This document shows, piece by piece, positions 48,303-57,341 of a stretch of 64,000 nt of DNA. The stretch lies in assembly GCA_900318815.1 (NCBI GenBank), contig ONMA01000027.1, forward strand, positions 1 through 64,000, read 5' to 3'. The stretch's first letter is position 1. The number at the start of each line of letters is the position of its first letter. A model generated the notes under the pieces. The model worked only from the letters and a program-made list of their open reading frames with translations. It was not told the DNA's origin and ran no database searches. Source of the DNA: an uncultured Prevotellaceae bacterium (GTDB lineage: Bacteria; Bacteroidota; Bacteroidia; Bacteroidales; Bacteroidaceae). A program made the position numbers and the translations under genes.

Positions 48303-51300
48303 ATGAATAAAAGAATTTTCAGCCAGTATATAGCAGAAAGCAATTTCCGCGAATTGTTTATCCGCGAAATGGGATGGAACAATCCCAAGGGACAAACAAC
48401 GTTTGACATGACGATAGAGGAAACCACCTATGAGTTTCAGCAGATAGCCGACCGTAGTGGTTTCCAGATACTAACCTGTGGAGTTAAAGAGATTCCCACT
48501 TCGTCAATATGCAAAAAGATTGATACGAAGCTGCGGCGACAAGCATACGACTACATCTGCATTTACTATTTACTCCCCTCGCCTTTGGGAGAGGGACAGG
48601 GGGTGAGGCCTCAACATCATCTATGGGTCGTGCCTGTGAAGAAGGTGGAGAAACGAGATTTGGTACTGGTTGAATATGAAACGGCAGCCAAGGCAGACTT
48701 TCTCTTTGAGAAGATGTCAGACCTTTGCTTCGATCTCGACGAACGTACCACCATTATGGATGTCAAAGAGCGGGTGCAGGCAGGATTCATCATCAACTCG
48801 GAAAAGATTACCAAGGACTTCTATACTGGCTTCCGCAAGGAGCATACCAACTTTGCCAAATATATCACGGGTATTGACGACGAGATTACCGACCTGAAGA
48901 AGAACCGCAACAAACAATGGTACACCAGCGTGATGCTCAATCGCCTGATGTTCTGTTACTTCATCCAGAAGAAAGGTTTCCTTGACCGTAATGTCAACTA
49001 CCTGCGCGACAAACTGGCGTGGGTAAAGCGTGAAAAAGGTGAAGACCGCTTCTATGGTACATTCTATCAGGGATTCCTTGTTAGTCTTTTCCACAACGGT
49101 CTGAACTCGCCCCGCCATCAGCATGACTTCGTGCAGAAGTACGGACGTATACCTTACCTGAATGGTGGCATGTTCAGCATCCACGAACTGGAAGAACAAT
49201 ATCCCACGCTCGACATTGCCGATGAAGCCTTTGAAAGTCTTTTCTCTTTCTTCGACCAATGGCATTGGCATCTTGATGACCGACTCACGGCAACGGGTCG
49301 GGACATCAACCCTGATGTGTTGGGCTATATCTTTGAGCAGTACATCAATGACCGTGCACAGATGGGAGCATATTACACGAAAGAGGATATCACGGAGTAT
49401 ATTGGTCGTAACACCGTCGTACCCTTCCTGCTCGATGCTACCCAAAAGACTACCGCCAATGCTTTCAAACCGAATGGCAGCATTTGGCTGTATCTTAAAG
49501 AGAGTGGCGACCGCTATATCTATGATGCCGTCAAGCATGGGCTCGAAGAACCAATACCTGACTATATTGCTGAAGGTATCGACACCACAAGACCCAATCT
49601 GTTGGAGCGTCGTAGTCGATGGAACGAACGTACACCAGAACCTTGGGCACTGCCTACGGAGATTTGGCGCGAGACCATAGAACGTCTGCAACGTTACGAG
49701 AGCATACATCAAAAGATTGCCAATGGTGAGATACTTGGAGTGAACGATTTCATTACCTATAATCTCAACATCCGACAGTTCGTTTACGACTATCTTCAAG
49801 ACACTGACGACCACCTGTTTGTAAAACACTTCTATGCTGCTCTGCAACATGTCAGCATTCTTGACCCCACCTGTGGCTCGGGAGCATTCCTTTTTGCAGC
49901 CCTTAATATTCTGGAGCCACTATACGAAGTGTGTATCACTCGTATGCAGGAGTGGAATGCTGCCAATCCCAAACTGTTTGAAAACGAATTGCACGAACTG
50001 AATGTAAAATATCGCTCCAACATCCGTTACTTCATATATAAGAGCATCATCTTACGAAATCTCTATGGTGTAGACATCATGGTGGAAGCAACGGAGATAG
50101 CCAAACTCCGCTTATTCCTGAAGATGGTTGCTGTGGTAGATGTCAACCCTCGTGACCCGAATCTTGGTCTTGACCCTCTTCCTGATATAGACTTCAACAT
50201 TCGTTGCGGCAATACCCTCGTGGGCTATGCCACAGAGATGGAAATGGAGGAAGGGGTGAAATATCTGGATATGTTTGCCCGTCAGGAGTTTGAGAGTAAA
50301 GTCTATGATGAAATAGACATTGTATCGTCAGCTTACGACACGTTCCGTAAAGTACAGTTAGAACAGGATGCCGATTTAGAGACTTTCAAGAACGCTAAGG
50401 CTCAACTGAAAGAGCGTCTTGCAAAACTTAATGAATTGCTCAACAAAAATCTTCATGCTGCTACTAACGCAGGTATGGATTATGATAAGTGGAAAAAATC
50501 GCACCAGCCCTTCCATTGGCTTGCCGAGTTCTATGAGATTATCTATGGCAATGGCGGCTTTGATGTGATTATCGGTAATCCGCCGTATGTAACTTTCACA
50601 GACCGTTCTTTGCCTTATAAGGTTAAACAATACTTCACCTATGAAACTAAGAATCTTTTTGCTTTAGTTGGAGAACGATGTCAGACTATTTCTCATGTTC
50701 AATCTTCAATAGGCTATATTATACCGTTAAGTGGACTGTCTATTGATGGATTCTCTCCTTTGCAATCAATCGTCTTCAAAGGGGCTATTAGTTGGAATAG
50801 TTTTTATTCTGGAGACAGAAACCCGTCAGAGCTTTTTACTGGGGTAAAAATTCGTGCGGCTATATATATTGGTCGCAACTCTTCCTCGCCAAAGAAATAC
50901 GTTAGCAGATACCTAAAATATTATGCTAACGAGCGCAGTGTTTTGTTTAGCAAAATTAATTATGTTGAGTGCTATGATTGCGTTTCCGCCCCTAAACTTG
51001 ATGGCGATATAGGGAAATCCATTATGCAAAAACTGTCCTCATTTAAAAAACATCTTGCAAGCGAGTTTACGGGTAATAGTTCTATCTATTATCATGCAGC
51101 TCCTATTTATTGGTGTAAGGCTCTGCTAAATATTGATGTTTTGATAAACAATGGTTTGAATATTGCAGACTCATACAAGAACAGACAGATATCAGAAACA
51201 TATAAAGACTTTTCTTTCGTTCTGCTCAATTCTTCACTATTCTTCTACAACTGGATTGTGCAGTCTGATTGCTATAATTTAACTAGAAAATATATAGCAG

Positions 51301-51581
51301 AAATACCGATTCCCAACATTGATATTCGGGATAACTATGCTAAATATGCCCAAAAGCTCAATGATGACCTTAATAGGAATATCCAAGTAGCAGAGTATAA
51401 ATATGCTAATAGGGGATATGTGAAATTTGCTCAATTCTTTCCGAAGAAATCTAAGTCAATCATCGACGAAATAGACAAAGTCCTTGCGAAGCACTATGGC
51501 TTTACGGAAGAAGAACTCGACTTCATCATCAACTACGACATCAAATATCGCATGGGCGACGAATTAGACAATAACGAGTAG
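48303..51581 (+). CDS. Eco57I-type restriction-modification methyltransferase, 1092 aa
   Basis: A large adenine-N6 methyltransferase. Motif I is DPTCGSGAFLFAAL (near 521) and motif IV is NPPY in VIIGNPPYVTF (near 760). MGAYYTKEDITEYIGRNTVV (near 355) is typical of Eco57I/PglX-like enzymes. The region after residue ~765 is AT-rich and should be the target-recognition domain; it ends with KLNDDLNRNIQVAE and SIIDEIDKVLAKHYGFTEEE, then LDFIINYDIKYRMGDEL. A near copy of this tail lies alone at 57342-57650. In the N-terminal part, LLPSPLGEGQGVRPQHH (near 90-105) is a known type of dispersed palindrome inserted in frame. The partner helicase is upstream (85-base gap); whether the N-terminus has nuclease activity is not clear. 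Confidence 0.88.
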   Translation: MNKRIFSQYIAESNFRELFIREMGWNNPKGQTTFDMTIEETTYEFQQIADRSGFQILTCGVKEIPTSSICKKIDTKLRRQAYDYICIYYLLPSPLGEGQGVRPQHHLWVVPVKKVEKRDLVLVEYETAAKADFLFEKMSDLCFDLDERTTIMDVKERVQAGFIINSEKITKDFYTGFRKEHTNFAKYITGIDDEITDLKKNRNKQWYTSVMLNRLMFCYFIQKKGFLDRNVNYLRDKLAWVKREKGEDRFYGTFYQGFLVSLFHNGLNSPRHQHDFVQKYGRIPYLNGGMFSIHELEEQYPTLDIADEAFESLFSFFDQWHWHLDDRLTATGRDINPDVLGYIFEQYINDRAQMGAYYTKEDITEYIGRNTVVPFLLDATQKTTANAFKPNGSIWLYLKESGDRYIYDAVKHGLEEPIPDYIAEGIDTTRPNLLERRSRWNERTPEPWALPTEIWRETIERLQRYESIHQKIANGEILGVNDFITYNLNIRQFVYDYLQDTDDHLFVKHFYAALQHVSILDPTCGSGAFLFAALNILEPLYEVCITRMQEWNAANPKLFENELHELNVKYRSNIRYFIYKSIILRNLYGVDIMVEATEIAKLRLFLKMVAVVDVNPRDPNLGLDPLPDIDFNIRCGNTLVGYATEMEMEEGVKYLDMFARQEFESKVYDEIDIVSSAYDTFRKVQLEQDADLETFKNAKAQLKERLAKLNELLNKNLHAATNAGMDYDKWKKSHQPFHWLAEFYEIIYGNGGFDVIIGNPPYVTFTDRSLPYKVKQYFTYETKNLFALVGERCQTISHVQSSIGYIIPLSGLSIDGFSPLQSIVFKGAISWNSFYSGDRNPSELFTGVKIRAAIYIGRNSSSPKKYVSRYLKYYANERSVLFSKINYVECYDCVSAPKLDGDIGKSIMQKLSSFKKHLASEFTGNSSIYYHAAPIYWCKALLNIDVLINNGLNIADSYKNRQISETYKDFSFVLLNSSLFFYNWIVQSDCYNLTRKYIAEIPIPNIDIRDNYAKYAQKLNDDLNRNIQVAEYKYANRGYVKFAQFFPKKSKSIIDEIDKVLAKHYGFTEEELDFIINYDIKYRMGDELDNNE
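48571..48612. repeat. Repeat D (CCCCTCGCCTTTGGGAGAGG) inside the methyltransferase
   Basis: The palindromic unit is followed by GACAGGGGGTGAGG and codes PSPLGEGQGVRP. It splits an otherwise continuous beta-strand context (YDYICIY ... LWVVPVKK). Confidence 0.75.
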
Positions 51582-51592
51582 ATAAAACTATT

Positions 51593-52021
51593 ATGGATAA
51601 ATTTGAATTAGATAAAAATATAACACTTTCAGTTCTAAAAGACTTGGTCTTTCCTCTTAAAGATTTAATACTTTCAAAAGTAGAGAATGGATATGCCTAT
51701 AATGTTATTGTATCATTACATGAGCATAATGGAATTTACCCAGGTGGGTTTCCTGTTGATGAAAATGTTTTAGAATTGCTTCATACTCAAGATTTTGGGC
51801 AGAATGCTACAACCAGACAAATTGCTAGATATCTAAGCAACATAGATTATATTCGTATAAATGTCAATATGGATTCATTTAACATATCTAAGACTATCGT
51901 CATTGATATTAAATTTTCTTCTTTTGGTTATTCTATTCTTGGATTAAGCGGCCTTTACAAATATGGAGAACTACCATTAGAAGAAGATTTAGTTTCACTA
52001 GTATTAAATAAGACAAAATAA
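51593..52021 (+). CDS. Hypothetical protein, 142 aa
   Basis: Starts 11 bases after the methyltransferase stop in the same direction. MDKFELDKNITLSVLKDLVF continues with KVENGYAYNVIVSLHEHNGI, LRRIARYLSN-like helices (TTRQIARYLSNIDYIRINVN) and ends EEDLVSLVLNKTK. It is AT-rich like its neighbours. No family is recognised. Its position suggests an accessory subunit of the helicase/methyltransferase system or an immunity partner of the HNH protein encoded 7 bases downstream. Confidence 0.75.
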   Translation: MDKFELDKNITLSVLKDLVFPLKDLILSKVENGYAYNVIVSLHEHNGIYPGGFPVDENVLELLHTQDFGQNATTRQIARYLSNIDYIRINVNMDSFNISKTIVIDIKFSSFGYSILGLSGLYKYGELPLEEDLVSLVLNKTK

Positions 52022-52028
52022 AATTCAA

Positions 52029-52427
52029 ATGAATATCAGCGATAAAGATAGAAAACAATTATGGGCCAAATCTGGCAATAGATGCGCAATATGCCGTCAA
52101 GAACTATTCCAGTCTAATGAAAATGGTACAGATTTTAATGTAGGTGAAGAGTGTCATATTATAAGTAAAACTCCAAATGGACCACGCTACATGCCAAACT
52201 TGGACAATTATGACACTTACGATAATCTTATCCTTCTTTGTAGCGTACATCACAAAGAAATTGACGATAAGAATAATGTTTCACTATATCCTCCTCAACG
52301 TTTATACCAAATAAAGGAAGTTCATGAGAAATGGGTCAACGAAACCTTAGATTCAAAGAATCAACCAAAAGAGAAGGACTGGAGTGCAATACTACAAAAG
52401 TTGGATTTGATAAATTATCACGGATAA
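52029..52427 (+). CDS. HNH endonuclease, 132 aa
   Basis: Zinc-type HNH fold: CAICRQELF (first Cys pair, residues ~19-22), EECHIISKTPNGPRY (the H of the HNH core), YDNLILLCSVHHKEID (second Cys and His residues). This is the compact form found alone in mobile and defence loci; it should cut DNA with one metal ion. The C-terminus (YQIKEVHEKWVNETL) is the usual helix. It is 7 bases after the 142-aa gene, and the DprA-like frame begins 3 bases after its stop. It may be the effector nuclease of this operon. Confidence 0.85.
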   Translation: MNISDKDRKQLWAKSGNRCAICRQELFQSNENGTDFNVGEECHIISKTPNGPRYMPNLDNYDTYDNLILLCSVHHKEIDDKNNVSLYPPQRLYQIKEVHEKWVNETLDSKNQPKEKDWSAILQKLDLINYHG

Positions 52428-52429
52428 TT

Positions 52430-52933
52430 TTGGACTATCTCGGCAACCGCGACCTGCTCAATCTGCCCAAGACTGCATTCTTGGCATCAAGCACCATTCC
52501 GACGGACATGGTGCTACGTTGCTATGACTGGGCGCAGCAAGCGAGCCGAGGAAACGAGTGCATTGTAAGCGGTTTCTCTTCCCATTTGGAACAACGGGTG
52601 CTCCATTTCCTTATGCGGGGCACATGCCCCATTATCCTTGTTCTTGCCCGCCAGATGTACAAACGAGTACCCGATGAATTGCAACCACTCCTCAACAATG
52701 GGCGGTTGCTTATTATCTCTACTACAAAAGCCACACGTCAATCCCGTACCACTGCCTATGCTCGTAACCAGTACATCTGTGAATTAGTCGATAAAATTAT
52801 CATGGTAGGTGTAGATGAAGGTAGTAGTCTTGCCCCACTTAAGGAAAACTTCAGCAACAAATTACACTCTATTATTTCTCCTACAACTTGCTCAACGATG
52901 AAGTCCTCATTATTGACCCAGAAACACCAATAA
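52430..52933 (+). CDS. DprA/SLOG-like Rossmann protein, TTG start, possibly frameshifted, 167 aa
   Basis: The frame from TTG 52430 reads LDYLGNRDLLNLPKTAFLAS, paralleling the ATG start of the copy at 57922 (MEYLGNKELLKLRKTAFLAS). Rossmann signals follow: CIVSGFSSHLEQRVLHFLMR, CPIILVLARQMYKRVPDEL, GRLLIISTT and TTAYARNQYICELVDKIIMV with GSSLAPL, as in DprA/Smf. SLOG-superfamily proteins bind nucleotides or single-stranded DNA and recur in conflict systems. Near 52870 the frame changes character: the +2 frame continues YNLLNDEVLIIDPETPIKRE, which fits better as the native C-terminus, so a frameshift is likely. It may be a recent pseudogene. Confidence 0.6.
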   Translation: MDYLGNRDLLNLPKTAFLASSTIPTDMVLRCYDWAQQASRGNECIVSGFSSHLEQRVLHFLMRGTCPIILVLARQMYKRVPDELQPLLNNGRLLIISTTKATRQSRTTAYARNQYICELVDKIIMVGVDEGSSLAPLKENFSNKLHSIISPTTCSTMKSSLLTQKHQ

Positions 52934-52958
52934 AGCGAGAAGAATATGAGAATAAAAA

Positions 52959-54851
52959 CTATACATCTCCCAACTCTATAGGTTCATTGTCACCACTTGC
53001 GCGTCTAATAGCCCCGGCAATATATTTAATAAGACTGCTCAACACATACCCATCAACACCATCTCTATTTATTAATTCTTCTCTCAACCTTTCGCTAATG
53101 TGTTGTAATACAGATAAGTCATCTGCATAACGATTATCTCCACCTGCGAAGCGAAAACTAAATTTATAATGAAATGAGAAGAATAGACACAGATCTTGTA
53201 TGCTCTTGTTATTAAGACGTAATATCCTATCTGAAATCATATTAGCATCAACATTCTTGAATATTGATGTCCAACTATACTCACACCGTTGATCCGGGGT
53301 ACTTTCGCCACTCAATTCTAATAATTTTCCAATATTATCATTGTCCATATTTAACAGGGCCTCTTCCATCTTATTTTTTAGTTTACCATCTCTTTTCTCA
53401 AACTCCACTTTAGCAAATTCAGAGATGTCTTTACCTAATGAATTATCGCAAAACTTTCCGAATGAACTAATACCTTGAATAAACGAAGCCCTTGCTTGAT
53501 AGAGAGCATCTTTATTATCTATTGACGAATAAAAATGGGATATCTGCTCTTTTGCAAAAGATACAATTTCTTCAGCAATTGTATGAATGTTTTTATAATC
53601 GAAGAAAACCAAAAGGGCTAGCGACCTTCCTAACATGAATAAATTGGACGATTTACCAGCTTTGATATCACATACCAATTCGTTGTAAGTCTGCTCAAAT
53701 TCGTCATTTGAGAGATGGATAAATTCTGCAAGTTTATCTTGAAGACTTACTTTCCCTTGTAGCTGACTTAATGATTTTTCAACATAAGCTTTTAGACTCT
53801 GACCTGTTTCTATCTCATAAATTATTTGTTTCACATGAGAACTGTCCAGTACTTCTATTCTATACTTATTTGCTATGGATGAATATCTGTTTTGAAGATT
53901 ACTTATTCTTTTTTTTACCGCTTCATCACCAGAAATCCCATTGAAATAGCTCCAATCCCAATTCTCAAGCAAGTCTCTATTATCTCCTCGATATTCGCAA
54001 TAGACTACAATATAAGCCCCCAAAAGAGATGTCATAAAGGTATCACCATCTTTGAGAAGATTGTCATTTGTTTCATTATAAAGAACACTAAAATCATATA
54101 AGCATTGTCTGAGCAAGCGGAGGTTGTCACATCTTGTGGATTGAAAGCAATCACGTACGAATGCCTTTTTGCTTGTAAGCCATTCCGTGAGAGGAACATC
54201 ATTATTAATGAAATAATCAATAGCAGAGTCCGTATCTGGCATGACTTCGAATTCTCGCCCGACAGTCTTTTCTTTAAACTCCAAAAGTTTGGCTTTTGTG
54301 TCTTCTGTTGTATGTGTTTCGTCACCAACAATGATAACATGGCAAGCTCCATGCTCAACAAAATTGTTGATGTAGCCGAGAAGAAGTTTCATGTCAATCA
54401 AACAGCGTTCAAGATCATCAAACACAATCAATTTTGGACCAAGAGAGGCATTGTCATCACGTGAAGCTAGTAATGACAAAGAGTCGAGAGTCGCATCCAT
54501 TGACACGTCGTCTTTTCCATCATCATTCCAATCTAAACTAGCTTTAAATGCAATCTTTCCTGCTATTTTGAGAATCTTTCTTGTTATTTCAACTCCCTTA
54601 CTATACAAAAACGGGTGAAGAACCCGATCTATTGCTAATGTAATTTGTGATGTGCCATTCAAACCATAAAGTGAAACGTAAATTGGTTCAAGTACAGCAT
54701 CGCCATCTTTAATTTTCTCCTTATATAGTTCAATCCAATTTTGAACGAAGAAAGATTTTCCACATCCCCATTTTCCTTTTAACATGACTGCATACCGAGG
54801 GTCTGGATTATCCATATAGGTGAATAAAAATTGTGTAATATTATCATTCAT
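52959..54851 (-). CDS. KAP-family P-loop NTPase, 630 aa
   Basis: MNDNITQFLFTYMDNPDPRY is followed by Walker A GKWGCGKSFFVQNW (near 27-33) and Walker B KLIVFDDLERC (near 140). This early Walker A and hhhhDDLER pattern is that of KAP NTPases, here of the soluble type without membrane helices between the two boxes. The C-terminal two thirds are helical and unfamiliar. KAP NTPases occur in phage-defence and conflict loci. It is the third gene of a likely operon with the ATPase (55478-56758) and RloB-like protein (54871-55476), 19 bases after the latter. It is convergent with the HNH/DprA-like operon. Confidence 0.85.
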   Translation of the reverse strand: MNDNITQFLFTYMDNPDPRYAVMLKGKWGCGKSFFVQNWIELYKEKIKDGDAVLEPIYVSLYGLNGTSQITLAIDRVLHPFLYSKGVEITRKILKIAGKIAFKASLDWNDDGKDDVSMDATLDSLSLLASRDDNASLGPKLIVFDDLERCLIDMKLLLGYINNFVEHGACHVIIVGDETHTTEDTKAKLLEFKEKTVGREFEVMPDTDSAIDYFINNDVPLTEWLTSKKAFVRDCFQSTRCDNLRLLRQCLYDFSVLYNETNDNLLKDGDTFMTSLLGAYIVVYCEYRGDNRDLLENWDWSYFNGISGDEAVKKRISNLQNRYSSIANKYRIEVLDSSHVKQIIYEIETGQSLKAYVEKSLSQLQGKVSLQDKLAEFIHLSNDEFEQTYNELVCDIKAGKSSNLFMLGRSLALLVFFDYKNIHTIAEEIVSFAKEQISHFYSSIDNKDALYQARASFIQGISSFGKFCDNSLGKDISEFAKVEFEKRDGKLKNKMEEALLNMDNDNIGKLLELSGESTPDQRCEYSWTSIFKNVDANMISDRILRLNNKSIQDLCLFFSFHYKFSFRFAGGDNRYADDLSVLQHISERLREELINRDGVDGYVLSSLIKYIAGAIRRASGDNEPIELGDV

Positions 54852-54870
54852 AATAATGGAAAAGTATTAT

Positions 54871-55476
54871 TTATAATTCTTTCAATCTGCTCACTAAATG
54901 TCCTAGTTCAGAGTAAGTATAATACCTACCATCTTTCTGTTTCTCTTCCATAGACCGATTAGCATTGGCTACAGCTTTTTCGAGACTGCCACCATTGCGC
55001 TCAAAGTAACCATGAAGTCCCTTGGTCTTGATGAAGAACTCTATCGTTTTCCGATACTCTACACATTGGTTCAGGTCTTTGAGCAAAGGATCTTGTGTCA
55101 CGTATGGACGTGAGGTGTAGCGGAAATAATAGAGAAAGAACAGTTCTGTGCAGCGGTGAGTTTCAAAGAACTCCACCTCGCAGTAAATGCCTTTCTTTGG
55201 TTTGTCAATAGGCTTAGCATACTTTGCCTTTAGCTTCTGGTATTGAGAACGCTCTGGTTCCTTGTCCTTCGTATCCATGCCGATGATGCAGAAGATATGG
55301 CTGTAACCTATTGCTACACCCTCTGCTATCTTGGCTTCCAGTTCCTTGATGTTGGTATGCTTCGGATAGTCCGGCTTGATGGTCAGACGCTTGAACACGT
55401 CGCATAGGGACTTGAAATAGAAGAACTCCGTTGGCCCTTCGCCCAAGATGAGTGCTGTCTGTCGTAGCTTTCCCAT
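54871..55476 (-). CDS. RloB-like TOPRIM-type protein, 201 aa
   Basis: RloB signatures: GEGPTEFFYFKSL (E-G-x-x-E near 13-17), HIFCIIGMDTKDKEPERSQY (D-x-D-like acidic cluster near 67-70), and EVEFFETHRCTELFFLYYFR (the conserved F-E-x-W/H-x-L region). RloB proteins are predicted TOPRIM-like nucleases and act with RloA ATPases; the pair resembles the abortive-infection type AbiL. Its ATG (55476) follows the ATPase stop by one base, so translation is coupled. Confidence 0.85.
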   Translation of the reverse strand: MGKLRQTALILGEGPTEFFYFKSLCDVFKRLTIKPDYPKHTNIKELEAKIAEGVAIGYSHIFCIIGMDTKDKEPERSQYQKLKAKYAKPIDKPKKGIYCEVEFFETHRCTELFFLYYFRYTSRPYVTQDPLLKDLNQCVEYRKTIEFFIKTKGLHGYFERNGGSLEKAVANANRSMEEKQKDGRYYTYSELGHLVSRLKEL

Positions 55477-55477
55477 A

Positions 55478-56758
55478 TCAGTCCTCCAGATTTATAAAGA
55501 TACTACCCAGTTCGGGCTTTGCGCCCAATCTACCAATGCGGTATGAATTATAAAGCGAGAGATTCTTGTGTAAACCGAAGGAGTCACCACGAGCATATTC
55601 GGAAGAAGCAGTCTCTTTGTTCTTCTCGACAAACCACACCACACCTCTGTTCTCGTTAATCATATCCTGTGACAGGAGAGTAGTCTCCTGACTCGTGGTA
55701 ATCAGCTGCGACTTGTCGGAGTTGAAGATGAAAACATTGAGATAATAGTACAACAAGTCGTTATGCAGATCCTCGCCAAGTTCATCAAGATAGTACACGT
55801 GAGGACTCGTTATCAAGTCGTACAAGGCATCCAATATACGGATATACTTCTGAGTACCCTTTGATTGCCATCTGAGGGGAATATCAAAGTCACCATAGTC
55901 GGAATGGTTCAAGAAGGTGATGGAATCTGTGGTTGGCTTCAACAGAACATCTTTCATCTCCTCGGGGATATTCTCTTTCTGGATACGCTCGCGGAAATCA
56001 TTGGGCACAATGCGGTCTTCTACGACGGGACGATATTCCAGAATGTTCAAGTCGGCCTTCTGAAGCATCGCATTATAGAACTTACGCTTCTTAGGATTGC
56101 TGTAAGCATCCTTCAAGATTTCAACAAGTCCCTTTTCAACATCACCATCTACATCGTGATAATTAGACATAATCCAAGCGTGAAGTATGTTGAATGGAGC
56201 TATATCCTCTTTCAAGGCAGCCTTACGGCAAACAGACAGCACACTGTGATTGTTCAGTGTGTTTTCGCGGATGCTTTCCTGCGTCTTGACTTGCAGTTTG
56301 AGGCTCGCACCAAATTTGATGTCGGCCTGTACATTCTCGCCCACAAAACTGCGCTCATAGAACAGAGACTTAGATTTGTTTGGGTAATAGTACAAGGCTT
56401 CACTTAAAATGTGCTTGCCGTTGAATTTGACATCGTAGTCATATCGGGTGCCATCGGCATAGAATGACACGTGCATTTCCGTTGGCTCATTTTTGGTAAG
56501 CACAAAGGGTATGCAACCGCCAATTTCGACTGTCGCATCAGCTTTTGGCATGACCAACAGACGGAATACCTCATTCATGGCAATCAACATATTCGACTTA
56601 CCAGAAGCATTTGAACCATAGAGGATGCCTAACTTGTACAAGAACACGCCATCAGCAACCTCAGTGACAAGTTCCGAAGATGGTCCCTTGGCTACGAAGT
56701 CTAATTCCTGCTTGTCGCGAATGGAAAGATAGTTCTTTACCCAAAAATCTCGTATCAT
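55478..56758 (-). CDS. RloA-like ATPase (AAA_15/ABC type), 426 aa
   Basis: The N-terminal FWVKNYLSIRDKQELDFVAK and Walker A YGSNASGKSNMLIAM (near 48-56) are typical of OLD/RloA-like SMC-type ATPases. The ABC-type signature is modified (RWQSKGTQKYIRILDALYDL, near 290-305) and Walker B is HVYYLDELGEDLHNDLL (near 315), followed by an H-loop-like ITTSQETTLL. Such ATPases sense DNA or phage components and control the nuclease partner, here the RloB-like protein directly downstream. Promoter at 56794-56801. Confidence 0.9.
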   Translation of the reverse strand: MIRDFWVKNYLSIRDKQELDFVAKGPSSELVTEVADGVFLYKLGILYGSNASGKSNMLIAMNEVFRLLVMPKADATVEIGGCIPFVLTKNEPTEMHVSFYADGTRYDYDVKFNGKHILSEALYYYPNKSKSLFYERSFVGENVQADIKFGASLKLQVKTQESIRENTLNNHSVLSVCRKAALKEDIAPFNILHAWIMSNYHDVDGDVEKGLVEILKDAYSNPKKRKFYNAMLQKADLNILEYRPVVEDRIVPNDFRERIQKENIPEEMKDVLLKPTTDSITFLNHSDYGDFDIPLRWQSKGTQKYIRILDALYDLITSPHVYYLDELGEDLHNDLLYYYLNVFIFNSDKSQLITTSQETTLLSQDMINENRGVVWFVEKNKETASSEYARGDSFGLHKNLSLYNSYRIGRLGAKPELGSIFINLED

Positions 56759-56793
56759 ACCGCAATATTTTATTTATTATCGTAATTTTGCTA

Positions 56794-56801
56794 CAAAATT
56801 A
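56794..56801 (-). promoter_or_regulatory. Promoter -7 box, TAATTTTG on the minus strand
   Basis: Complement of CAAAATTA, 35 bases before ATG 56758. It drives the RloA-RloB-KAP operon. Confidence 0.6.
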
Positions 56802-56871
56802 CAAACAATATTTGATATAAGCAGTGTATTAATTTCTATTTTTCGTAATTATGATACGATTTTATATATAT

Positions 56872-57243
56872 TTAACTACAAAATGGATGTTGAGATAGCA
56901 AATTGACACCAGTTTGTGCTCCGAAGTTGTTATCCGATAGCTTATTTCCCTCTTGCACATCAGCAACACGACTGAATTGGTAGAAGTTCGCGATACCCAT
57001 ATTGACGTATTCATACGCGCGTAATATAAATTAAATATGGTATTATCATCGTCCTTAAACTTATACCCCAAAGCCAATAGGTTGTTCAAAGTAAAACTGC
57101 GACAGACCGTCGCAGTTTAAAATCACCATCGAAGGAAACATCCACTTTAAGTCATAATAACAACTCAAATTCTGCACATTTTTATGCTTTTTGTGGTTTC
57201 GCAAAGTTAAAAGTGTTAAATCTTCGACTTTTTTATCGCTCAC
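56872..57243 (-). pseudogene. Decayed gene of unknown family
   Basis: Minus-strand peptides in different frames fit together: MNNLLALGYKFKDDDNTIFN then LYYARMN (56995-57089), and EYVNMGIANFYQFSRVADVQ then EGNKLSDNNFGAQTGVNLLS (ending HPFCS and TAA at 56872). They are joined by a frameshift near 57010; a further fragment (57061-57243) lies upstream with a TAACTTTG promoter-like box at about 57201-57208. AACTGCGAC (57095-57103) and GTCGCAGTT (57109-57117) form a hairpin inside. I cannot name the family. Confidence 0.35.
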
Positions 57244-57341
57244 AGAATCTACGTCCTCACTTTTCTACCGTTTAATAACGAAAGTGCTGATAGATAATTA
57301 GTTATAGATACTATCAATGGTATTATTCTACAAATTATGAC

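Noticed and set aside
44837..52933. Complete BREX or DISARM system
   Set aside because: Only a helicase and methyltransferase type are shared; the PglZ, BrxC, DrmA and DrmB-like proteins are missing.
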